Virus record (IMG/VR): IMGVR_UViG_3300006737_000136
Span: 1-28,341 of that record
Source of the DNA: a virus
Length of the DNA: 28,341 nucleotides
Strand: one strand, 5' to 3'
Shown one piece after another: positions 22,801 to 28,341 of this stretch. Below the pieces are notes generated by a model, which saw only the letters and a program-made list of their open reading frames with translations, had not been told where the DNA came from and did no database searches. How positions within the stretch are numbered: the first letter of the stretch is position 1; the number at the start of each line of letters is the position of its first letter. A program made the position numbers and the translations under genes.

Positions 22801-23024
22801 ATTCTGGTGCAACTGCTGATCCCGGAACAGTTGCCTGGGCAATGAAGTTTGACGTTGAAGGAAATAAAGACGAATTTTTGGTAGGCAAGAAAAATAGAAC
22901 TACGAATACATATCAAGTAAGACCTATTCGTATGATTCGTTGCGACGGAAAATCTTCAAGTGACAAACTCACAAAAATGCCTAAGGTGTTGCGAGACAGC
23001 GATAAAAATATAAATCAGGATTAA
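19854..23024 (+). CDS. Collagen-like fibre with six-cysteine repeats and C-type-lectin-like tip
   Basis: A 1056-residue mosaic fibre. Residues 22-51 are a collagen-like Gly-X-Thr/Pro stalk. A beta module at about 134-230 has a counterpart in the next two fibres. Residues 434-613 hold three to four six-cysteine repeats beginning GACCLGDGIC (434), GPCC (475), GACCDGLGNC (530) and GACCEGSSC (578). The C-terminal 430 residues look like a DUF1566-type C-type-lectin fold: QPGDLYAGGMVVGIY near 628, SSWYIPSHDELGFI (914-927), GWYWTSTG (955-962) and RPIRMIRC (1023-1030), matching the usual W-x-P-x-x-x-E-L, YW-S/T-ST and VRP-R strands of that family. Such folds bind ligands in many phage and bacterial surface proteins. 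A TAAGGAAG ribosome-binding site precedes the ATG. Confidence 0.82.
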   Translation: MVAPVVHGSSFFLPIGGDAITGPIGPTGPTGDSGSTGPTGPTGATGLTGASMMGSTGPIAGSTAMYIQDGKLHQIFHGYNFHGDPIGGYTGGYVTSTLAKGPTGNSINNIDGGNTSGGPEGTPPGYTLPSGGATVFKVRNSSNTITIKAIEVAGDALTLTDNTATSEINLHYDRGNFGYLNTQPSSGIGSLVGTDEGQPVRLHGFTGASYDSGLNALDVRVKSYKEKSKYLTVDNGDPGTYDIRRFGEEGNPPFYQGTIDPNIAKVFIADMRGLTFADMHESGSTGPVQFVINDASFGYTGNNISGIPAEGKPNLTKAFTLIVHGAENSLVPVERFTNVTWPLDLAPCFSGGTDIFNFFWLPCETRGEICPNGVAWHGNLIQWKSPDNIMDNDTDNNPFFCHEVAGTRNLYTDGVQDYPGIEFLDSAGTTGATGACCLGDGICVHTTESKCFGGYFVGCGTTCGSSTESVCFEKGPCCSYNTSTKETDCTQQTIDACVNYSDVLYIETTFGGTGNECYNMDCESASKDLGACCDGLGNCELLTHSECDTLGRFFQGEGIPCTKRYGNDIIEICAGGTGACCEGSSCSNSTTFKTCVNAGNLYAGDRSKCCGVDCVSDDEFNGNSGIQALNLQPGDLYAGGMVVGIYRPHGGSVLGHNSFGKDRTANWEELMVGATGSTSDSGLIGETYRSKYDFHGYGFTSDKGCTEFNELDILNDQTRVDAYYVITALSPLAVTGDREVVLLQDYPSATAEFYWSNRGSSWGPIYNQDTLQYNDLNEDYKNKFSLNEGYWYDRFMEEPSLINLPFNTYTTCAKARSLGVDGVSKLLTRPNQSANGFWHRNYGFHNNLRIISADNALSQVYNETNNLYTSEQFGPGLTADYISAFRICRLYRDELNGTTGAVDGLTGSNIPEVSSWYIPSHDELGFIAENCVRDNQYDFDLNSHLLAYGGSPYKGWYWTSTGAFDETRGITGGYEEGVMVSSNSGATADPGTVAWAMKFDVEGNKDEFLVGKKNRTTNTYQVRPIRMIRCDGKSSSDKLTKMPKVLRDSDKNINQD
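19917..20030 (+). repeat. Collagen-like Gly-X-Y coding repeat
   Basis: Nine-base units close to GGACCTACT are repeated in frame, encoding GPTG and GATG-type triplets. A near-perfect Gly-X-Y run covers residues 22-51 and continues less regularly as GSTGPIAGS. Such runs form triple-helical stalks in phage fibres and can change length by recombination. Confidence 0.85.
21153..21695 (+). repeat. Six-cysteine repeat array (three to four units)
   Basis: Encodes residues 434-613 of the fibre at 19854. Units start at 434, 475 (divergent), 530 and 578, each with a CC pair, a cysteine 4-5 residues later and another 7-8 residues on; the fourth spacing is 11-13. A GG or GR aromatic position follows the fourth cysteine (GGYF, GRFF), as in the array of the next gene. 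Confidence 0.8.
23010..23017 (+). promoter_or_regulatory. Possible late promoter box before the large cysteine-rich fibre
   Basis: TATAAATC, 7 of 8 to the late box, in the last codons of the upstream fibre and 21 bases before the ATG at 23039. Its spacing is similar to that of the exact boxes at 15989 and 27448. It is coding DNA, and similar TATAAATN matches occur by chance elsewhere. Confidence 0.3.
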
Positions 23025-23038
23025 GGGAATGATTTGTT

Positions 23039-26000
23039 ATGCCATCTATTCAGGGTTCTAGTAGGATATTAACCACCAGTGGGACAAACTCTCTCACTGG
23101 TCCCGCTGGGCCTATAGGCCCTACTGGTGCTACTGGTGCTACTGGAGCAACAGGTCCCATTGGTGGTGTTGCAACTGGTATCGGTATTATATCTGCGACT
23201 GGTGCAAGCGGCGGACCTGGTGGTTCGTATGGTAACGACTTGATTACATTTTATTTAACAGACGGAAGCACTGTCGGTGTGAGTGGTGCAAGAGGCGCTA
23301 CTGGTGTGGACGATAGTGAAAATTTCCAGATCATCAATGCAATCGAAGGACCTGAATACGGACAAATTTTCCAAGTCAAGAATGGTATTACTGCCTATTT
23401 TAAATCACTTACAGTTAGTGGTGAAGACATTTCGATTGGTGTAACTTCTGATTACACCATACTTCTTTCTGGTACAACATACGATCAAGGCAGATTAGGA
23501 AACACAGGTGAACTTGTTTATAATTTCTCTGGTGCATCTGCACACGGAGCATTAAATACATTCTGGAGTGGTGATCAACTCACTGCAAGAATATTAACTC
23601 ATAGAGAATCGAAAACCGGAGAACTCAATAATAATATTGTTATTGGGACAGAGGTTAATCAAAGAGGATCAAATCCTATAAACACATCTCCGATTGCAGG
23701 TACGGCAGAGGTTCATGGAACTGTTGTTCCATTTACTTATATAACTCAACATCAAGAAAATTCAAATTCTCCGATCACAAAAGGAATGGTAAGTGCATTT
23801 CATCTAGGAAAAACTGGAGATGATAATGTAATTTACGAATTCACTGGATTGACATTTGACAATTTAATTCAGGGTGACATTTTTATTGGTTCTTGTTGTT
23901 TCTGTGAAAACTCTAATGGTCCAGATAGATCAGGATGTGTTGATTATGTCAATAAAACTTATTGTGATTCTGTTGGTGGTTCATTCTCATCTATTCCTTG
24001 TTTAAATCGTCCTGAAGGACCTGATTGCTATCCACAGGGAGCATGTTGTCTTCTTGGTGGATGCACAGACACCTCCGAAGAAAAATGTCAAACGTATGGT
24101 GGATTCTTTGTTGACGGTAATACATGTCAAGAAGTTGAACTTCTGGGAGGATGTCCAGATCCATGCTCAGAAGAAGAAATAGGCGCATGTTGTATCAACC
24201 AAGTTTGTTTTGAACTGACAGAATATCAATGTTCCTTTGAACCAAACAGTGTTTGGATACAAGGTTCGTGTACTGGTGATGACGCTATCAATTGTTGCCT
24301 CGAAACTCAAAATGGTGCGTGTTGTTTAGACGAGGCGTGTTATAACACATCTGCACTTCTTTGTTCTAAGATGGTATCAAGTGGTGGTACGCCAGGAATA
24401 TTCTGGGGAATCGGTTCAAAGTGTGCAGGACCAGATGAAGAAAGTTTATACTATCCCCACGATTGTACTCGAAGAGGATTTGGTAATCAAACTTTCGGGG
24501 AATTGGAGGATGGTCTTTGTCCGAATGGAGATTTACCTCCATGTACAGATTGTGTTGGTTGGACTCAAGAAATTTCTTCTGATCCTACAATAAACATATG
24601 TGCTGCTGATGATGTCTATTGTCCCTGTGATACTGGTGACGGTCAATATGGGTGTAATGTCTGCGGTTCAAATTTAGAATCATGTAGTACAATTATCACT
24701 GTCGATGGAACATGCTGGGAATGTTGTTGTGAAACAAAAGAAGAAGACGAAGAACCGCCAGTCGAACTGGGTGCATGTTGTGTGGATCAAACGTGTTCAT
24801 ATGTAACAGTCGAAGAATGCAACAATAGTGGTGGATATTTCCTAGAAGGACAGACTTGTGAATCAAATCCATGCAGTAACCCTCAAGGGGCATGTTGCTA
24901 TGAGTTTGATAATTGTCAACTTATAGATGAGATAACATGTAGCAATAGTGGTGGTACTTTCTATCAAGATTCTACATGCAGTATTTGCGACACACTTCAA
25001 TCTCCGCTTGGTGCTTGCTGCTATACGGATGGTTCTTGTATCGAAGAGGCTACAGAAGAGCAATGCGATATTACTGGAGGTGAGTTTAAAGAAGATTTAA
25101 CTTGCAGTTCTTGTGATACTATCATAACTGGTGCATGTTGTAATAGTGATGGTACTTGTACTGATGATTCTACCGAAGAAGATTGTGACGGTAAATTCAA
25201 CGAAGGTTTAAGTTGTGCAGATGCTGGTTGTGATGAAGTAGGAATATGTTGTGGTGGAGCATATAATATTAACGGTCAACCAAGACCATGTACTGCCAGT
25301 GGTGTTCCTATTACGGAAACTATTTGCGATTCGCTTTCCACTCAAGAATATCCAACTATATGGTATTCGGATACTAATCATGAATGTTGCGGAAGTTGTT
25401 GCTGGTGGGGAGGAAACCCCGGCGAAGAAAGTTATCATTGCGATGAAACTGGTAATAAATTATTCTATGATTGTGAGAATTTAGCAGATGTAGGTGCTGA
25501 GGCTGGAACAGTTCCTTGTTACCCAGATGGTGATTATCAAGATGTGACATGGACTTCGGGTGATTGTTCGTCGGAGAATGGAAATCAAGGATGTCCGAAT
25601 GAAATTATAGGATGTTGCCTAGATGGTGAAGTGCAGATAGGAGAAACTTCTAAATGTTACTGTGAACAATACAATGGAAATGATTCCGGTTGGACGGAAG
25701 GTCCATGTCCCGATGATAAAGACACCAATGCGTGTTGTATTACTGGTTTCTGTGTAGACGATATACCCCCAGAAGATTGTGCCGGTCTTGGTGGAACAAC
25801 AGTATTTAATACACTGTGTAATGACACTACATGTGATGGTGCTTGTTGTGATGCTGCTAATGCCGACTGCACTCAAACCAATGAAACTGCCTGCTTTGGA
25901 ACCTCTACATTCCTCGGAGTTGGTGTGAGTTGCGATGCTTGTCAGGCATTTACTGCTGAAGGTGCTTGTTGCTTCCAAGATGGAACATGTGAAATTAGAG

Positions 26001-27439
26001 AAGAAACTAATTGTGCTGCAAGTAATGGTTATTGGCAAGGTCCCGAAACAACTTGTAATGATAATGATGTAGATTGTTCGATTTACATGCTGGGTGCATG
26101 TTGCTCTGCTCGGAACGCATTATGTGTTGAGGTAACCGAGGCCGAATGTGCAAGTAAACTTCCTGCCATATATGAGGAGACAGGAGATTCAACACCACCA
26201 GTTGGAATGCAAGCACCAGATGTCGAATATCTATGGGCAGGACCAGGAACGTCTTGTGGAAGCACATACACTCTCGGTGGTACTACCTTCACTTTACCAT
26301 TTTCTCTTACACCTGATCTTGGCTCGAATACATGTGGATATTACTTCGGTGGTATAGATGCGCCTGGACGCTTCAGTGTTCCAGAAGAATATCGGTTGGG
26401 TGACTCTGATATGGGATTATGTTGTCAGCAGAAAGAATGGGCTACGCAATCTATTCCTCCGTATGGTTGTGGGTGTCAAGGTTCCCGGCCTCCAGTGGAA
26501 GATGATGAGGGAGGTAAGACTTGCCCAGAATTACCAGAAGAACCTTGGTGTACATTCTGTCAGACTGAGGCTATCTATAAATATTGCGGTGGTCCATCGA
26601 TAGTAACTAAATCTTCTTGGGAATGTAGTGCTTGTAATACAGGTGTGAATCCGGGATTATCTCTCAATAGAAGAAGTATTTGGACAACAGATGCTCTGGG
26701 AAATCCCGCTTTGATATTCAGACCAATCGATGGTGCTATTGATCAACTATATAAAAATAGTGATGCTTTTGGAACAGAGGTACTTGATCCTAAATTGCGT
26801 ATACTTGCCGGCCTGTCTCCTCAAGTAATGTTTACGGTTGAAGTCGAAGGTGTTGAAGAAGAAAGACCTGCTGTCATTATTGGTCCCCCTGCACAAGAGT
26901 GTATGGGTATCAAACCACCTGAGATCGTCATTGACTGCCCAACTGTACAGACTGCTCCCCGTGCAGACTATGGTGAGTATCCATGCAACGGATACGAATA
27001 CCAAGGCGATTTATATTGCGGTCCACTAGAGTTCGGATTATGCGCTCCTGAAGATGGATGGGAATGTCCTGATGGTTACTTCGAGGTGGAGCCGGGAGTA
27101 TGTCATCTGAACGGTACGACGCTCGGACATTGTTGCTGTAAACACCCTCACAAATATAGAACTGACACCACCGCTCCCGGTGGCGTAATTTGTGAATGTT
27201 ATCATGGGTACATAACAGAAGAGGAATGTAAACTGAAGAAGTGCGGCCCGGTTCCCAATGATTTAGGTCAGGGAGAGCCTACGGACGCGAACTGGTGTTG
27301 TCCCCACACGATAAACGCACAAGGACCCTGTCCTCCATTTTGTGGCCAGAAATGCACCGAGGCCGCATGTGAACAGGAATGCTGTGATGGTCATCAATGT
27401 TGTGGTGAAGGGCCGCCTCCCCCGATTCAGGAAGGATGA
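23039..27439 (+). CDS. Large collagen-like fibre with about fifteen six-cysteine repeat units
   Basis: A 1466-residue protein with about 140 cysteines by hand count, none before residue 286. Residues 1-20 begin MPSIQGSSRIL; 21-43 form a collagen-like run; about 60-283 form a cysteine-free beta module shared with the partial gene at 27484. Repeat units start at 284, 334, 382, 426, 578, 617, 658, 698, 735, 858, 897, 934, 975, 1019 and 1126. Regular units follow CC-x(4-6)-C-x(7-8)-C-x(9-13)-C-x(2-8)-C with a GG-aromatic after the fourth cysteine; units at 426, 735, 1019 and 1126 are expanded. A cysteine-free segment at about 1206-1286 is followed by a second, irregular cysteine-rich end with CCCKH and QCCGEG. 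Probably an extended, disulfide-stiffened or metal-binding virion fibre; function not recognised. The ribosome-binding site is AAGGGAA. Confidence 0.85.
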   Translation: MPSIQGSSRILTTSGTNSLTGPAGPIGPTGATGATGATGPIGGVATGIGIISATGASGGPGGSYGNDLITFYLTDGSTVGVSGARGATGVDDSENFQIINAIEGPEYGQIFQVKNGITAYFKSLTVSGEDISIGVTSDYTILLSGTTYDQGRLGNTGELVYNFSGASAHGALNTFWSGDQLTARILTHRESKTGELNNNIVIGTEVNQRGSNPINTSPIAGTAEVHGTVVPFTYITQHQENSNSPITKGMVSAFHLGKTGDDNVIYEFTGLTFDNLIQGDIFIGSCCFCENSNGPDRSGCVDYVNKTYCDSVGGSFSSIPCLNRPEGPDCYPQGACCLLGGCTDTSEEKCQTYGGFFVDGNTCQEVELLGGCPDPCSEEEIGACCINQVCFELTEYQCSFEPNSVWIQGSCTGDDAINCCLETQNGACCLDEACYNTSALLCSKMVSSGGTPGIFWGIGSKCAGPDEESLYYPHDCTRRGFGNQTFGELEDGLCPNGDLPPCTDCVGWTQEISSDPTINICAADDVYCPCDTGDGQYGCNVCGSNLESCSTIITVDGTCWECCCETKEEDEEPPVELGACCVDQTCSYVTVEECNNSGGYFLEGQTCESNPCSNPQGACCYEFDNCQLIDEITCSNSGGTFYQDSTCSICDTLQSPLGACCYTDGSCIEEATEEQCDITGGEFKEDLTCSSCDTIITGACCNSDGTCTDDSTEEDCDGKFNEGLSCADAGCDEVGICCGGAYNINGQPRPCTASGVPITETICDSLSTQEYPTIWYSDTNHECCGSCCWWGGNPGEESYHCDETGNKLFYDCENLADVGAEAGTVPCYPDGDYQDVTWTSGDCSSENGNQGCPNEIIGCCLDGEVQIGETSKCYCEQYNGNDSGWTEGPCPDDKDTNACCITGFCVDDIPPEDCAGLGGTTVFNTLCNDTTCDGACCDAANADCTQTNETACFGTSTFLGVGVSCDACQAFTAEGACCFQDGTCEIREETNCAASNGYWQGPETTCNDNDVDCSIYMLGACCSARNALCVEVTEAECASKLPAIYEETGDSTPPVGMQAPDVEYLWAGPGTSCGSTYTLGGTTFTLPFSLTPDLGSNTCGYYFGGIDAPGRFSVPEEYRLGDSDMGLCCQQKEWATQSIPPYGCGCQGSRPPVEDDEGGKTCPELPEEPWCTFCQTEAIYKYCGGPSIVTKSSWECSACNTGVNPGLSLNRRSIWTTDALGNPALIFRPIDGAIDQLYKNSDAFGTEVLDPKLRILAGLSPQVMFTVEVEGVEEERPAVIIGPPAQECMGIKPPEIVIDCPTVQTAPRADYGEYPCNGYEYQGDLYCGPLEFGLCAPEDGWECPDGYFEVEPGVCHLNGTTLGHCCCKHPHKYRTDTTAPGGVICECYHGYITEEECKLKKCGPVPNDLGQGEPTDANWCCPHTINAQGPCPPFCGQKCTEAACEQECCDGHQCCGEGPPPPIQEG
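23099..23167 (+). repeat. Collagen-like Gly-X-Y coding repeat
   Basis: In-frame GGTGCTACT-type nine-base units encode residues 21-43, a GPIGPTGATGATGATGPIGG run. It is equivalent in position to the runs at 19917 and 27544. Confidence 0.85.
23888..26545 (+). repeat. Six-cysteine repeat array (about fifteen units)
   Basis: Encodes residues 284-1169 of the fibre at 23039. The DNA of most unit starts resembles GGTGCATGTTGT (GACC), recurring at irregular distances: about 117-120 bases for regular units, longer where sequences are inserted. Units at 578, 617, 658 and 698 form the most regular stretch. The units differ in most other residues, so this is an old or diversified array and not a recent perfect tandem repeat. 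Confidence 0.85.
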
Positions 27440-27447
27440 ATGGTGCT

Positions 27448-27455
27448 TATAAATA
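27448..27455 (+). promoter_or_regulatory. T4-type late promoter box before the last fibre gene
   Basis: An exact TATAAATA in the 44-base gap after the large fibre gene and 28 bases before the next ATG. Both this box and the one at 15989 are intergenic and just upstream of fibre genes, which supports a real late promoter. An ATAGGA ribosome-binding site follows. Confidence 0.58.
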
Positions 27456-27483
27456 GTTTAGCATTAAAGTATAGGATTTAATT

Positions 27484-28310
27484 ATGCCATCGATTCAGGG
27501 TTCTAGTAGAATATTAAACACCAGTGGTATCAACGGATTAACCGGAGATGCTGGTCCGATAGGGCCTACTGGTCCTACCGGAGCAACTGGTGCGGCAGGT
27601 GCTACTGGTTCCATCGGTTCGGTTGGAGTTGGTATTATATCTGCGACGGGAGCAAGTGGTGGAATCGGTGGTTCGTATGGCAACGACTTGATTACATTTT
27701 ATCTAACAGACGGAAGCACAGTTGGTGTAAGTGGAGCAAGAGGTGATACGGGTGCAACTGATTCTGAGAATTTCCAGATCATTAATGCAATTGAAGGACC
27801 TGAATACGGACAAATTTTCCAAGTCAAAAATGGTATTACTGCATATTTCAAATCACTTACAGTTAGTGGTAAAGATATTTCGATTGGTGCAACTTCTGAT
27901 TATACAATTCTTCTCAATGGTGTTGCATACGCTCAAGGTAGATTAGGTAACACAGGTGAACTTGTTTATAACTTTAGTGGTGCTTCCGCACATGGTGCGT
28001 TGAATACCTTCTGGAGTGGCGATCAACTTACTGCAAGAGTATTAAGTTTTAGAGAATCTTCAGGAAGCAACACACTTTTATCAACTCCAGAAAATACTTC
28101 TCCAATTGCAGGAACAGCAGATGTTGATGGGACCGCAGTTCTCTTTGAATATGTGGTTGATGTTGATTATGATATCAATGGAATGACTGCAACGAGCAGT
28201 GGAATTCATTTAGGAAAAACCGGAGATGAGAATGTAATATACCGATTTGCGGGAGTGACTCATGGAGCAATATATGACACAGGTTCTCGAATAGGTTCCT
28301 GTTGTTTCTG
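27484..28310 (+). repeat. Second copy of the fibre N-terminal module (first copy 23039-23903)
   Basis: Start codon, collagen run, beta module and first CC pair follow in the same order and nearly the same length as at 23039. Long identical DNA blocks are visible, for example the stretch coding PEYGQIFQVK and ITAYFKSLTVSG, with scattered silent changes. The segment before the first cysteines is the least similar. Confidence 0.85.
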
Positions 28311-28341
28311 TGAAAAGGAAGGCGAATATTCGTCTAGCACA
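27484..28341 (+). CDS. Collagen-like cysteine fibre, tandem paralogue, cut by window end
   Basis: An open frame of 286 codons with no stop before the window edge. It starts MPSIQGSSRIL, has a collagen-like run at residues 21-48, and then the same beta module as the gene at 23039: DLITFYLTDGSTVGVSGARG, then NFQIINAIEGPEYGQIFQVK and NGITAYFKSLTVSG are identical between the two. It reaches the first cysteine block (GSCCFCEK) right at the edge, so the remainder is probably cysteine-rich too. It is a tandem duplicate; DNA differences in the module are mainly at third codon positions. It diverges more in the part before the cysteines (about 195-270), where the paralogue has SNPINTSPIAGTAEVHG. The ribosome-binding site is AGGA, with an exact late promoter box upstream. 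Confidence 0.85.
   Translation, partial: MPSIQGSSRILNTSGINGLTGDAGPIGPTGPTGATGAAGATGSIGSVGVGIISATGASGGIGGSYGNDLITFYLTDGSTVGVSGARGDTGATDSENFQIINAIEGPEYGQIFQVKNGITAYFKSLTVSGKDISIGATSDYTILLNGVAYAQGRLGNTGELVYNFSGASAHGALNTFWSGDQLTARVLSFRESSGSNTLLSTPENTSPIAGTADVDGTAVLFEYVVDVDYDINGMTATSSGIHLGKTGDENVIYRFAGVTHGAIYDTGSRIGSCCFCEKEGEYSSST
27544..27627 (+). repeat. Collagen-like Gly-X-Y coding repeat
   Basis: In-frame nine-base units encode residues 21-48 (GPIGPTGPTGATG and following), matching the runs in the two upstream fibres but differing in length and unit order, as expected where such repeats expand and contract. Confidence 0.85.

Noticed and set aside
22690-22950. Variable region of a diversity-generating retroelement
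   Set aside because: The C-type-lectin-like end suggested it, but no reverse transcriptase, no template repeat and no cluster of AAC/AAT codons at the expected sites is visible in the window.
23888-26545. CRISPR-like array from recurring GGTGCATGTTG sequences
   Set aside because: The repeats are in-frame coding for GACC, vary in sequence and spacing, and lie inside one long gene.
27420-27483. Transcription terminator after the large fibre gene
   Set aside because: No stem followed by a T run is visible; the gap holds a promoter box instead.

Overview
The window looks like part of the late structural (tail and baseplate) region of a T4-like contractile-tailed phage (myovirus), most likely from a marine or aquatic setting. 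The evidence is a recognisable run of T4-type tail genes (head-completion nuclease gp4, tail-tube fold proteins, gp26, gp48/54, gp53, a gp27-like hub, gp25, gp6, and gp7- and gp8-like wedges), AT-rich coding sequence, almost gap-free packing, and exact matches to the T4-type late promoter box TATAAATA in front of two fibre genes. The lack of recognisable T4 genes 9-12 and the presence of a DUF4815-like protein resemble T4-like phages of cyanobacteria and other marine bacteria. No host-specific metabolic gene is present, so the host cannot be named.

Layout. Bases 1-66 hold the 3' end of a plus-strand gene. Bases 70-1829 hold three minus-strand genes (gp26-like, tail-tube-like, gp4-like). From 1880 to the right edge everything is on the plus strand: tube cap/initiator, gp53-like wedge, N-terminal hub part, a 983-residue cysteine-rich protein, C-terminal hub part, gp25, gp6, gp7-like, gp8-like, DUF4815-like protein, two fibre proteins, then three large collagen-like fibre proteins, the last cut off by the window end. 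No stretch over 300 bases lacks a gene.

How the parts fit. The left half builds the tube, hub and wedges of the baseplate; the right half builds the fibres or decorations that would contact the host. Running through both halves is an unusual cysteine-rich theme. A roughly 40-residue, six-cysteine repeat of the form CC-x(4-6)-C-x(7-8)-C-x(9-13)-C-x(2-10)-C is found once in the 983-residue protein, three to four times in the 1056-residue fibre and about fifteen times (some degenerate or expanded) in the 1466-residue fibre. Other cysteine-rich insertions sit in the gp8-like wedge and in the C-terminal hub protein.

The most notable points are: (1) a gp27-like hub split into two genes with the cysteine-rich gene between them; (2) the six-cysteine repeat family attached to collagen-like stalks; (3) a tandem duplication of the collagen/cysteine fibre gene at the right edge; (4) a C-type-lectin-like (DUF1566-type) tip on one fibre; (5) GC-rich patches confined to parts of the cysteine-rich genes, suggesting recent exchange. 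All functional names rest on motif and order recognition by eye, not on database searches.
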